From: Actinomadura luteofluorescens
Lineage (GTDB): Bacteria > Actinomycetota > Actinomycetes > Streptosporangiales > Streptosporangiaceae
Direction: 5' to 3'
DNA: 64,000 nt
Assembly (NCBI RefSeq): GCF_013409365.1
Contig: NZ_JACCBA010000001.1
Coordinates: 3,596,001 to 3,660,000 of the forward strand
How positions within the stretch are numbered: position 1 is the first letter of the stretch; each line of letters opens with the position of its first letter. Under the pieces are notes generated by a model. It saw only the letters and a program-made list of their open reading frames with translations, had not been told where the DNA came from and did no database searches. Positions 16,755-25,371 of the stretch are shown here, one piece after another. The translations under genes and the position numbers were made by a program.

Positions 16755-17498
16755 CTAATACCGCCTCGCGTACCAGGTCGGTTGCTCGCCGAACATGCCC
16801 TTGAAGTCGCGGATGAAGTGGCCCTGGTCGACGTAGCCGAGGTCGGCGGCCAGCGCGGCCCAGTCGATCGCCCCGCCGGCGGCCATGCGTGCGGTCACCT
16901 CATGCAGGCGATAGCGGCGGATCACCCATTTGGGCCCGATGCCGACGTACTCCGCGAAGAGCCGTTGCAACCCCCGCATGCTCAGCCCGAGCTCACCGGC
17001 GAGGTGCTCGACCCTGGTCACGGCCTTGTCCCTGGCGATCAGCTCGACCGCGGCCACCGCGTGGCGCACCCGGGGGTCGTCGTCCGGCAGGTGTTCCAGC
17101 AGGAACGCCTCCACGGTCGGCACGTCGAGCGTCGTGGGCAGGTCCGGGCCGAACACCTCGGCCGCCGGGACGACGCGGTCGGTGATCGTCGAGACGGAGG
17201 CTCCGAGGAACGGGCGGAAGCAGCCCGGCCGGAACGCGACGCCGAGGACCTGGTCGCGGCCCTCGAGGACCTTGATCTGGTAGCCGCTGCACACGCCGTT
17301 GACGTCCGCGCGGCCGCCGCCGAACGACAGGTGCACGTTCGGATACGGCACGATCTTCTGCCGGTAGGGCTCGGCGTAGTCCCAGCGAGCCTCCCAGTAC
17401 CGCTCCACCCATGGCGCGAGCGCCGGCGACGGGTCGTGGAACGTGTGGCGCTGGTACCTGGTCCACGCACCGCGCAGCTCACGAACGTCCCGCTCCAC
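16755..17498 (-). CDS. AraC-family transcriptional regulator
   Basis: A 247-residue protein. The N-terminal domain (about 1-140) begins with the Pro/Trp-rich block SPALAPWVERYWEARWDY and contains the effector fold of the DUF6597 type (VLGVAFRPGCFRPFLGASVSTITDR). The C-terminal AraC DNA-binding domain (about 150-245) has two HTHs, VEHLAGELGLSMRGLQRLFAEYVGIGPKWVIRRYRL and LAADLGYVDQGHFIRDFKGMFGEQPTWYA. It is divergent from the TIGR03086 gene with 63 bases between the starts, so it likely controls that gene and itself. Confidence 0.9.
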   Translation of the reverse strand: MERDVRELRGAWTRYQRHTFHDPSPALAPWVERYWEARWDYAEPYRQKIVPYPNVHLSFGGGRADVNGVCSGYQIKVLEGRDQVLGVAFRPGCFRPFLGASVSTITDRVVPAAEVFGPDLPTTLDVPTVEAFLLEHLPDDDPRVRHAVAAVELIARDKAVTRVEHLAGELGLSMRGLQRLFAEYVGIGPKWVIRRYRLHEVTARMAAGGAIDWAALAADLGYVDQGHFIRDFKGMFGEQPTWYARRY

Positions 17499-17561
17499 AC
17501 GGCAGAGTGTATGTCGCCTTTGTCCAATACCCCTCGGCCCGGGTCCCCTAGCGTCGCCGCC

Positions 17562-18131
17562 ATGTCACATCTGTCCGACGCCGCTGATGCCATGGCCGCA
17601 GTCGTCCGCACCATCACCGACGACCAGCTCGCCGACAAGACTCCGTGCACGGAGTACGACGTGCGGGCACTGGTCAACCACCTCCTGTTCTGGGGGCCGT
17701 CGCTCGCCGGCGGCGGCCGCAAGGAGTCCGTTCCGCAGCCGGCGGCCGCCGAGTCCGACGTGGACCTGGCGGCCGGCGACTGGCGCGGCCGCCTGCTCGA
17801 CCTGCTGGACGACATCACCTCGTCGTGGGCGCCGCCGAGCGCCTGGGAGGGCGAGACGAGCATGGGCACGCCGCACACGCTGCCCGCGCCCGTCCTGGGC
17901 GACATGATCGTCGGCGAGCTGGCCATGCACGCCTGGGACCTGGCGGTCGCGACGGGGCAGCGGCTGGAACTGCCCGCCGACCTGCTGGCGCACCTGCACG
18001 ACACGGTGTTCGCCAACGTGGAGCAGGGCCGGGAGATGGGCATGTACGGACCGCAGGTCGCGGTGCCGGCCGACGCACCCGCCTTGGACCGCATCCTCGG
18101 CCTGACCGGCCGTGATCCCGCCTGGACGTAG
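17562..18131 (+). CDS. TIGR03086-family (mycothiol-maleylpyruvate isomerase fold) protein
   Basis: A 189-residue protein of the DinB/MDMPI four-helix-bundle type. The N-terminal half has DDQLADKTPCTEYDVRALVNHLLFW, where the conserved helix with CTEYDVRALVNHL carries the metal-binding His, and the second block GELAMHAWDLAVATGQ carries another. Family members bind a divalent metal, and some use mycothiol as cofactor, in keeping with an actinomycete. It runs divergently from an AraC regulator that probably senses its substrate. The substrate is unknown. Confidence 0.85.
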   Translation: MSHLSDAADAMAAVVRTITDDQLADKTPCTEYDVRALVNHLLFWGPSLAGGGRKESVPQPAAAESDVDLAAGDWRGRLLDLLDDITSSWAPPSAWEGETSMGTPHTLPAPVLGDMIVGELAMHAWDLAVATGQRLELPADLLAHLHDTVFANVEQGREMGMYGPQVAVPADAPALDRILGLTGRDPAWT

Positions 18132-18405
18132 CCCCCGACCGGTGATGTCGATCCCACCTGCTGCGAACTGTCGAAGCGTGGAGCGGTGGCACCGCGTCCA
18201 TGCCACCGCTGTTCCTCCTCGACCGTCGGCCCATGCACCGTCGACAACGCCGCGCATGCCGAAAGCTCCGTCCACGCAGCCAGGTGGATCCGCTGGAGAC
18301 GAAGCCAAAAGGTCGTCGACGGTCCGTGTCGGCTCACCGCGAAGGGCCGAGGGGCGCTATCGCGGTCTGTCAGAGACCTGGGCTGGAGACCCGCAGGCTC
18401 CCGGT

Positions 18406-18879
18406 CTACGCCTCTGCAGCTAGGCCGGGGGGGCCGCCGCCGGTGTTGTGGATCAGCTGCTTGAGCACCTTCAGGGTGGTGGCGTAGTCGGCGTCATCGA
18501 TGTCCTGGTGGATGCGGACCCCGATCGCCGGCGCGTGCTCCTTGACGTCGGCACGGGCCCTGTCCCCCGGCTCGGTGATCCACAGCCGTCCGTCGGCGTC
18601 GCGCGTGATCCAGCCGCGCTCCAGCAGGACCTCCGCCTCTGCCTTCAGGTCGTCTTCCGGTCTGATGTAGGAGCTCATGGCCTGCTGGAGTTCGGGGATG
18701 GTCATGCCGTGGCCGTCGGGTGAGATGTCGTTCTTCGACAGGTTGCGCAGCAGCCAGAACTGGGGCTGGGTGAAGCCGATCTCGGCCAGTTGGGCCCGGA
18801 TGAACGAGATGAGGGACTCGTAGGCCAGCCCGGTCCAGTAGGCGGCGGGCTGCGCGGCGGAGATGTGCTGGGTGGTCAT
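18406..18879 (-). CDS. MarR-like winged-helix regulator
   Basis: A 157-residue protein. YWTGLAYESLISFIRAQLAEIGFTQPQFWLLRNLSKN is the MarR-type dimer and first HTH helices; ELQQAMSSYIRPEDDLKAEAEVLLERGWITRDADGRLWITEPGD is the recognition helix and wing. It differs from textbook MarR proteins in the long loop around ISPDGHGMT. ATG 18879 has AGGGGGA in front. A perfect seven-base inverted repeat 44 bases upstream is a likely autoregulatory operator. No obvious target gene is adjacent. Confidence 0.82.
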   Translation of the reverse strand: MTTQHISAAQPAAYWTGLAYESLISFIRAQLAEIGFTQPQFWLLRNLSKNDISPDGHGMTIPELQQAMSSYIRPEDDLKAEAEVLLERGWITRDADGRLWITEPGDRARADVKEHAPAIGVRIHQDIDDADYATTLKVLKQLIHNTGGGPPGLAAEA

Positions 18880-18922
18880 GTTCGGGTCCCCCTGAATGTC
18901 GGCTGATGTGAGCACCGTAAAA

Positions 18923-18940
18923 CCTCAAGCAAACTTGAGG
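18923..18940. promoter_or_regulatory. Operator-like inverted repeat upstream of the MarR gene
   Basis: CCTCAAG-CAAA-CTTGAGG, perfect arms with a four-base spacer, lies 44 bases before the MarR-like start. The TCAAG/CTTGA half-site type is common for MarR-family self-regulation. Confidence 0.6.
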
Positions 18941-19005
18941 GCAAGACCGGCCTCGTCCAACACCCGCCGCCCAGGGAGCGCGAGCAAAAGGCAGTCGGCT
19001 CCGCG

Positions 19006-19110
19006 CGCGCGGGGGAAGCTCCCGGCGGCGGTTAATGCCGTACTTGCTTCTCCAGGAGTTCGCTCTCGTGGAGTTGGACGCAGAGGATCCGGGGCAGCTT
19101 CCCCCGCGCG
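19006..19110. repeat. Pair of inverted 15-base GC repeats, CRISPR-repeat-like
   Basis: CGCGCGGGGGAAGCT (19006-19020) is exactly the reverse complement of AGCTTCCCCCGCGCG (19096-19110). Longer units around them resemble the solitary palindrome at 9182. A third, imperfect direct copy (GGGGGAAGCTC) is near 19212. The spacing is irregular, so this is not a functional array. The surrounding 18941-19271 has no gene. Confidence 0.45.
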
Positions 19111-19271
19111 GTGCGCGGGTCGAGCCCGTCCCGGCGGGTGGGGACGGTCGGGAGCCATCCGAGAACGGGCTTCGCGCAAACCGGGGGACATCAGGGTGTC
19201 CGCGCATCCGGGGGGAAGCTCAAGCTGCCGTCAGAGGGCCTCACGATGACGCGGTCGTAGAGCCCGGCTTG

Positions 19272-19469
19272 TCATTTGCTCGGCTGGGGGACCTTGCAGT
19301 TGGCGGTGGGGTTGAGACCGATGTAGTTGAGCGGACCGGAGGCCAAGGTGATTCCGATCGTGGCGATTCTGGCGCAGCTGCCGTCGAACTGGGTGTAGTA
19401 GTGGCGCTGTCCCGCTGCGAGCGCTCCTATGACCAGCCAGGCGACGAGCATCCACCGTCCGGACCTCAT
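19272..19469 (-). CDS. Small exported/membrane-anchored protein, unrecognised
   Basis: A 65-residue protein with GGAGG five bases before the ATG. Residues 1-22 (MRSGRWMLVAWLVIGALAAG) are a signal peptide or single TM anchor. The mature part has two cysteines (DGSCARIATIGITLASGP and TANCKVPQPSK) that could form a disulfide. Its clear ribosome site, signal and codon pattern support a real gene. No function is suggested. Confidence 0.6.
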   Translation of the reverse strand: MRSGRWMLVAWLVIGALAAGQRHYYTQFDGSCARIATIGITLASGPLNYIGLNPTANCKVPQPSK

Positions 19470-19892
19470 CGCTACCTCCGGTGACCGCTTCGCCGACCCT
19501 GAGGTACGACAGTAACGACAAGATCTTCCATAGTTAAGCAAGTCGGGCCTGGTGTGTCATGTCACCAGCGCCTCGCGCGGCCGGCCGGCCGAGTATCTGT
19601 CAGTCCATCGGTGGCGATCAAGGGCGTTCGAGTTCGACGGATGGCGCCGCGTGCCCGGCCACAGCTGCACCCACGTTGGCTGCGGCGGCGTCGTCACGGG
19701 GGTCGTGGACGGGCACCACGCGTCTGCGGGACAACCCTGAGAAGGACGGCCGAGAAGATCGGGGATCGCTCGGGGTGCTCCCTAATGGCGAGGCGTGCCA
19801 CCGACCTCAAGAGTTGAGACACGCGGTTCGCGAGCTCGCCGGCATGTCGAGTTCGAGGAGCGACACCCACGACGCGGCAGAAATGAGATGCA
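19470..19892. other. Intergenic region before the ABC exporter genes
   Basis: About 420 bases with no supportable gene or repeat. It should contain divergent promoters for the small exported protein and the ABC pair. Confidence 0.45.
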
Positions 19893-20747
19893 GTGCGCCT
19901 TGTAGGAAGACGCCGGAATCGCGGCGGCCCGGCCCCGGTGGACGCCCTCCCGGTGGTGGTGCGGCTGGACAACGTGGTTCGCCGCTACGGGGCCGGTCAG
20001 GCCGAGGTGGCTGCCCTGGACGGCGTATCGCTCGACTTCGGGCGTGGAACGTTCACCGCGATCATGGGGCCGTCGGGCTCCGGCAAGTCGACGTTGCTGC
20101 ACTGCGCCGCCGGGTTGGACCGTGTGGACGAAGGCCAGGTGTTGTTGGCCGGCCAGGATCCGTCGCGGCTGCCGCGGCGGACCTTGACCGAGCTGCGGCG
20201 TGACCACACCGGGTTCGTCTTCCAGGCGTTCAACCTGATCCCGACGCTGACGGCGAAGCAGAACGTGGAGCTGCCGGTGCGGCTGGCGGGCCGCGTACCC
20301 GACCCGGACCAGGTGGCACGGTCACTGGACCGTGTGGGACTCGCCGACCGCGCCCACCACCTGCCGACACAGCTTTCAGGCGGCCAGCAGCAGCGGGTGG
20401 CGGTCGCGCGTGCGCTGGTCGCCCGGCCTCGGGTGCTGTTCGCGGACGAGCCCACCGGCGCTCTGGACATCCGTTCGTCGCGGGAGGTCCTCCGCCTGCT
20501 GCGTGACACCGTGGCGCAGAGCGGAACGGCCGTGATCATGGTGACGCACGACCCCGTGGCCGCGGCGCACGCCCAGCGGGTGGCGTTCCTCGCCGACGGA
20601 CGTCTCGTCGGCGAGCTGGCCGGTGCGAGCGCGGAGAAGATCGCCGCGCGCATGACGCTGCTGGAGTCCGGTCGATGGGCTGATGGTCAGGGTGGGCACG
20701 AGCCGGCCCGTTCCGACGCGATGGGAGCCATCGGTGCGCGGGATTGA
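19893..20747 (+). CDS. ABC transporter ATP-binding protein (MacB/LolD type)
   Basis: A 284-residue ATPase with Walker A GPSGSGKSTL, Q-loop FQAFNLIPTLTAKQNVELPVRL, signature LSGGQQQRVAVARAL, Walker B VLFADEPTGALD and the switch His in MVTHDP. The NLIPTLT and PTGALD blocks are typical of LolD/MacB ATPases that pair with FtsX-like permeases. The first 15 residues are unconserved, so a GTG at 19938 is an equally good start. Its stop overlaps the permease start by 14 bases, so the two form one exporter. The cargo may be an antimicrobial peptide, lipoprotein or lipid; the sequence does not decide. Confidence 0.92.
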   Translation: MRLVGRRRNRGGPAPVDALPVVVRLDNVVRRYGAGQAEVAALDGVSLDFGRGTFTAIMGPSGSGKSTLLHCAAGLDRVDEGQVLLAGQDPSRLPRRTLTELRRDHTGFVFQAFNLIPTLTAKQNVELPVRLAGRVPDPDQVARSLDRVGLADRAHHLPTQLSGGQQQRVAVARALVARPRVLFADEPTGALDIRSSREVLRLLRDTVAQSGTAVIMVTHDPVAAAHAQRVAFLADGRLVGELAGASAEKIAARMTLLESGRWADGQGGHEPARSDAMGAIGARD

Positions 20748-23187
20748 CCGGCTGACCTGGGAGCTGGGACTGGCCAGCGTGCGGCAGCGCTGGTCGAGCT
20801 TCGTGGGGGCGTTCGTGGCCCTGGCGGTCGGGACGCTGATCACGGCCGCCAGCATCCATGTCCTGGTGGCGACCACGAGTACACCCTCGCCAGGGCCACA
20901 GCGTTTCGCGGCGGCTGAGAGCGTCGTCGTCCCGGTCGACGGTTTCGGGACGCCGTTGCCGGCACCGGCAGGCCTTCCCCGCGAGACCGTGAATCGGGCA
21001 CAGCGCGCAGGCCCGTCCGTGGTGGATCGCAGCTTCGCGGTTCGAAGCCCGACCGGGTCCGGGACCGAGGCCGTGGGCCACGGATGGTCCTCGTCGTCCC
21101 TTGCCTCCTACAAGCTGCTCTCCGGGCATCGGCCGGTCGATGACCACCAGATCGTCGTGGCGGCCGACGACACCGGCTCCGCTCACCTGGGCGAACGGGT
21201 CAGGGTGGCGACACCGCTGGGAACGGCGTGGTACACCGTCGTCGGCGCGGCCGGGAGCAAGTCGTTCGAGGACGCGGTCTTCTTCACTGACGCGGAGGCC
21301 GCTCGACTGTCCCCGGCTGTGAACGCGGTGGCCGTCCAGGCGCCGGCCTCCGCGGTTCGCGCTCGTGTGTCCGGCGAAACTGCCGGAGTACTCGACGGCG
21401 ACCTGCGGCGGGTGGCGGATCCGGCCGCCGTCGGCGGTCTCGGCAGAGCCCGGTCCGTAGTGCAGATGACCACCGGGCTGTCGGTCCTGGTGGTGGTGTT
21501 CGTCCTGATCGCGACGTTCGCCTTCGTCGTCGAGCAGCGGTCGCGCGAACTGGCCCTGCTGAGTCTGGTGGGCGCCTCGCCCGCGCGGATCCGAAGGATG
21601 GTCCGTGCGGAGACCGTGGTGGTCGGCGCCGCCGCGGCACTGCTGGGATGCCTGCTCGGGATCCCCGCCAGCCTGCTGCTGCGGTCCTGGATGGTGGCGA
21701 ACCACCTGGCTCCGGAGTGGTTCCACGTCGGTTTCCACCCCGTGGCGTTGGTGATCGCGTTCCTGGTCGGCATCGGAGCGGCGGTGCTCGGCTCCGCCGC
21801 CGCCTCATGGCGCGCGTCTCGCGCCCAGCCGCTCGACGCCCTGCGGGAGACGATGGCCTCGCCCCGCGTGATGTCTCCGGTGCGGTGGATACTCGGCGGC
21901 CTGATCCTGGTCGTCGCCATCACGGTCGCGCTCGTGTTCGCCGTGATCAGCCCCTCGAGCGCCGCGAATCCGGGAACCTACTTCGAGGTGCCCGTCCTTT
22001 GCGCGGCGGGTCTCGCGATTCTTTCGCCGGTGCTGGTCCGCCCAGTGGCACGGGTCGTGACCTGGCCGCTGATGCGCTTCGGCGCGCTCGCGCTGGTGCT
22101 GCGGCAGAGCACCCTCAACGGCGGACGCAGGGTGGCTGCCATCGTGACGCCGGTCGTCCTCGCCGTCGGCATGTTCGGCGGGATGATCGGCATGCAGAAT
22201 TCCGGCCGGGACGCGGCCGCCCGCGAGCGCACCGCCTCGATCCAGGCCGACTTCGTCGCCACTCCGGACTTCGGCGGAACCTTCGATCTCCCAGCCGTCT
22301 CCGCCCTGCGCCACGCCGGCGGCATCCGGAGCGTCGAAGTGATCGACGAGGTCGTCACCCTGGCCACGAAGGACGGCACGGTCCTCGACGCGGTCGACGC
22401 GCGAGGCGTCGACCTCGGCGCTCTCGGCGACGTGGTGACGCCACGTGTGCGGCAAGGCTCGCTCGACGCGCTACCCGCCGGTGCCATCGTGGTCAGCCGC
22501 GACCTCGCCGCCTCCGCCGACCTGCGGATCGGCCAGCCGCTCGTGGCGCGGGCCGGCAACGGTCGTCCCGTTCCCGTGCACGTCGCCGCCGTTGTCGACT
22601 CAGTGCTCGGGGGCGGCGCGGCCTACGTGCCCAGCGAGCTCCCAGGGAGCATGCCGTCCGGCACAGCGTTCCTCCGGACCGTCCCCGGCAGGAGCGCGAC
22701 ACCACAGCTGAGAGAACTGCGCGAGGCCGGCGTGCGGATCGAGCCCGTCTCGACGTACGTGGCCCAAGCGAGCCAGGCCGAGAAGGAGGACTCGCATCTC
22801 GCGAACGTCGTCATCCTGGGCATCGTGATGGCTTACGCCCTCCTGGCCCTCGTCAACACCCTCGTGACGAGCGTCTCCGCGCGACGGCGAGAGATGGGCG
22901 CCCTCAGCCTCACCGGCGCCACCCACCGGCAGATCGTCGGCATCGTCGTCAGCGAGGCGGTGCTGGCCGTGGCGGTCGGCACCCTGGTCTCCATCCTCTC
23001 CGCGGGGGCGGTGCTCGGACTGCAGCACGTCACGCTGAGCCGCGTCATCGACCATCCACCTCTGGCATTGCCCTGGGCCGATTTCTTGCAGATCGTCACG
23101 CTGTGCACCGCGACAGCCGCACTCGCTGCCATCGTCGCCGGCCGGCGCACCCTCGCACGCTTCGAGGCCGTACCCACGAGCGAGTGA
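20734..23187 (+). CDS. FtsX-like ABC transporter permease
   Basis: The 817-residue protein has the eight- to ten-TM double FtsX arrangement. A TM near residues 15-38 is followed by a large extracytoplasmic domain, a three-helix block (about 235-365, with SRELALLSLVGASPARIRRMVRAETV at its start), a second outer domain (about 480-680) and a last three-helix block containing RRREMGALSLTGATHRQIVGIVVSEAVL. The two RxRELALL/GATxxQI elements are the coupling helices of the family. GTG 20734 lies inside the ATPase gene 3' end with GGGAG upstream. It works with that ATPase as a mechanotransmission-type exporter. Confidence 0.9.
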   Translation: MRGIDRLTWELGLASVRQRWSSFVGAFVALAVGTLITAASIHVLVATTSTPSPGPQRFAAAESVVVPVDGFGTPLPAPAGLPRETVNRAQRAGPSVVDRSFAVRSPTGSGTEAVGHGWSSSSLASYKLLSGHRPVDDHQIVVAADDTGSAHLGERVRVATPLGTAWYTVVGAAGSKSFEDAVFFTDAEAARLSPAVNAVAVQAPASAVRARVSGETAGVLDGDLRRVADPAAVGGLGRARSVVQMTTGLSVLVVVFVLIATFAFVVEQRSRELALLSLVGASPARIRRMVRAETVVVGAAAALLGCLLGIPASLLLRSWMVANHLAPEWFHVGFHPVALVIAFLVGIGAAVLGSAAASWRASRAQPLDALRETMASPRVMSPVRWILGGLILVVAITVALVFAVISPSSAANPGTYFEVPVLCAAGLAILSPVLVRPVARVVTWPLMRFGALALVLRQSTLNGGRRVAAIVTPVVLAVGMFGGMIGMQNSGRDAAARERTASIQADFVATPDFGGTFDLPAVSALRHAGGIRSVEVIDEVVTLATKDGTVLDAVDARGVDLGALGDVVTPRVRQGSLDALPAGAIVVSRDLAASADLRIGQPLVARAGNGRPVPVHVAAVVDSVLGGGAAYVPSELPGSMPSGTAFLRTVPGRSATPQLRELREAGVRIEPVSTYVAQASQAEKEDSHLANVVILGIVMAYALLALVNTLVTSVSARRREMGALSLTGATHRQIVGIVVSEAVLAVAVGTLVSILSAGAVLGLQHVTLSRVIDHPPLALPWADFLQIVTLCTATAALAAIVAGRRTLARFEAVPTSE

Positions 23188-23319
23188 ACGCGCCAGTGGC
23201 CAGGAAGGGCGGACCGTGCGGAACGCGAGGACTGTCTGCGGACGCAGATCGCGCACCGATTAGCTTTGCGCGCCGCGCCCGTCTTTAGGTGTGAGATCGA
23301 CTCACGGAAGGCTGGCACG

Positions 23320-23880
23320 ATGCGGAAACTGACCTACGGCATGAACCTGAGCCTGGACGGCTACGTCGCCGCGCCCGGTGACGATATCGGTTGGGGCGTG
23401 CCGAGTGACGAGTGGTTCCAGTGGTGGTCCGACCGGGTGGGGGCGACGGATCTGGCGCTGTACGGGCGCAGGTTGTGGGAGACGATGAGTTCTCACTGGC
23501 CGACCGCCGACCAGCAGCCCGGCGCCACCCCGGCGCAGATCGAGTTCGCGCGCCGCTGGCGGGACATGCCGAAGGTGGTGTTCTCCTCCACGATCGACAA
23601 GGTCGACTGGAACGCCCGCCTGGTCACCGGCGACGCGGTCACCGAGATCACCCGGCTCAGGAACGAGGACGGTGGCCTCATGGACATCAGCGGCGCCACA
23701 CTCGCCGCGACGGCGATGCGGGCCGGGCTGATCGACGAGTACGTGCTGGTCACCCACCCGGTCCTGCTGGGTGGCGGCAAACCGTTCTTCACCGCGCTGG
23801 ACACCTGGGTGAACCTGAACCTGGTCGAGACCCGGACGTTCCCCGACGGCGTACTCCTGACCAGGTACGAGACGAGGTGA
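23320..23880 (+). CDS. Dihydrofolate-reductase-like (RibD C-terminal) protein
   Basis: A 186-residue single-domain reductase fold: KLTYGMNLSLDGYVAAPGDDIGW at the N-terminus, ALYGRRLWETMSSHWP in the middle, and DISGATLAATAMRAGLIDEYVLVTHPVLLGGGKPFF carrying the NADPH-site glycines. These RibD-C/DHFR-like proteins are common in actinobacteria; most have no known substrate. GAAGG lies eight bases before the ATG. It is convergent with an ECF sigma factor gene, 47 bases apart. Confidence 0.88.
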   Translation: MRKLTYGMNLSLDGYVAAPGDDIGWGVPSDEWFQWWSDRVGATDLALYGRRLWETMSSHWPTADQQPGATPAQIEFARRWRDMPKVVFSSTIDKVDWNARLVTGDAVTEITRLRNEDGGLMDISGATLAATAMRAGLIDEYVLVTHPVLLGGGKPFFTALDTWVNLNLVETRTFPDGVLLTRYETR

Positions 23881-23927
23881 TGAGCACTGGCCAAATGCTC
23901 GGCTCCTAGGGCGGACGACTTGCCTGG

Positions 23928-24938
23928 TCACAGCGTCGCGGGCAGGCTCAGCCACGGTTTGTCGGTGGCGTCGAACCCGGTGAGCTCGGCGATCTTCCCG
24001 TCGACGATGTGCAGGACCGCGATGTTGAACAGACGGTATTCCGTGTCGTCGGGGGCGCGGAGGTACAGCACGGCGGCAGGCATGCGGTTGACCGTCGTGG
24101 CGACGCAGCGCCAGTCGTCGCGGCCGCGCTGGAAGAGCCCGCCGGAGACCCAGCCGTCCACCGCGTCCTCGGCCGTGACGATCAAGGTGTCCGGCAGCAT
24201 CGCGAAGCGCAGGTCGTCGCGCAGCAGGGCCATCAGCCCGTCGAGGTCGTTGCGCTCATGGGCGTCGATGTACGACTTCACCACGCCGCGCTCGTCATTC
24301 GACAGCTCGTGCGTCGCGGGGCTCCGCCAGTCGAGGCGGCGGTCGGACAGCTGCTCGCGCATCGTCACGCGCGCCCGCTGCAGTGCGCTGGTCACCGATG
24401 CGACGGTCAGTTCGAGGGCGTCCGCGGCCTTCGACGCCGGCCAGCCGAGGACGTCGCGCAGGATGAACACCGCCCGCTGCCGCGGCGGCAGGTGCTGGAC
24501 GGCGACGATGAACGCCAGCTCGATCGTCTCCCGCGCCACCACCGCTTCCTGCGGGTCCTCCGGAAGCATCCGATCCGGGTAGGGCTGCAGGTAGCGCACC
24601 TCCGAGCCCGCGTCCGGCAGCTCGGCAGGCACGGGTGTGCGGTCGTTGCGCTTCTCCAGGAAGTCGAGGCAGGCGTTCGTCGCGATCCGGTACAGCCAGG
24701 TCCGCAGCGCAGCGTGACCCTTGAAGGTCTCCCGCTTGTTCCACGCCCGCAGGAACGTTTCCTGCGTCATGTCCTGGGCGTCCTCGTAGTTCGCGAGCAT
24801 CCGGTAGCAGTGCACCTGCAGCTCACGCCGGTAGCGCTCCGTGATGTGCGCGAACCGTGCCGTGTCATGTGAGCGGGCCGCCGCGATGAACGCGGCCCTG
24901 TCGGCGCCTGGCAGGCTGGCGTCGGTCATGGTCGTCAA
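23928..24938 (-). CDS. ECF sigma-70 factor with C-terminal SnoaL domain (SigG-like)
   Basis: A 336-residue protein. Residues about 25-95 are sigma region 2 (ITERYRRELQVHCYRMLANYEDAQDMTQETFLRAWNK). Residues about 135-200 are region 4 (LPPRQRAVFILRDVLGWPASKAADALELTVASVTSALQRARV). Residues about 215-335 are a SnoaL/NTF2-like domain (VVKSYIDAHERNDLDGLMALLRDDLRFAMLP...). ECF factors with this fused domain usually lack a separate anti-sigma factor; the C-terminal domain is thought to regulate activity. None is encoded next to it. It directs RNA polymerase to unknown promoters, possibly of the neighbouring reductase. Confidence 0.92.
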   Translation of the reverse strand: MTTMTDASLPGADRAAFIAAARSHDTARFAHITERYRRELQVHCYRMLANYEDAQDMTQETFLRAWNKRETFKGHAALRTWLYRIATNACLDFLEKRNDRTPVPAELPDAGSEVRYLQPYPDRMLPEDPQEAVVARETIELAFIVAVQHLPPRQRAVFILRDVLGWPASKAADALELTVASVTSALQRARVTMREQLSDRRLDWRSPATHELSNDERGVVKSYIDAHERNDLDGLMALLRDDLRFAMLPDTLIVTAEDAVDGWVSGGLFQRGRDDWRCVATTVNRMPAAVLYLRAPDDTEYRLFNIAVLHIVDGKIAELTGFDATDKPWLSLPATL

Positions 24939-25371
24939 TCCTTCCGCGGGTGGCGAGGGGCTACCAGAACTGACGACGTGGCGAAGGATTACTGATCGGT
25001 GAAGTCGCCGGCACCGGGCCGCTCGTCATGCCGGACGGGCGGGGACGATCCAGGGGACGTGTTCGGGTCGAGCACACCCTCGTTGTCGAGGTGAGGTCCC
25101 CACAGTACGGGCGAAAAAGCAGGGCGGACATGGCTGGTCTGGCTGATCGCCCAGTACAGCGGCGGATCGGCGTTCGCCTCGATCCGGCCAACCTTCGCCT
25201 TCTGCCGTCGTCACGGCGTACCGGGTGGAAGATCCGAAGTCCGCAGGGAAGCGGCGGCGACGGGCTCACGTTGGGCAGGAGGTTGGCCGGGCCGCTCGAA
25301 GTGGGCGGCGGTAGCGGGCAGAATGCTCTGCACGGTCATCTCGTTCCGGCCGGCTGGTACTCATCTTTCCC
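24939..25371. other. Intergenic region between the sigma factor and sulfotransferase genes
   Basis: About 430 bases holding the divergent promoter space. Open frames here are unsupported and no repeat or hairpin stands out. Confidence 0.45.

Noticed and set aside
18991..19225. CRISPR array
   Set aside because: Copies are too few, differ in orientation and spacing, and no cas genes are present; kept only as a repeat observation.
21648..23288. A 546-residue Arg-rich open frame
   Set aside because: Same-strand shadow of the permease gene in another frame.
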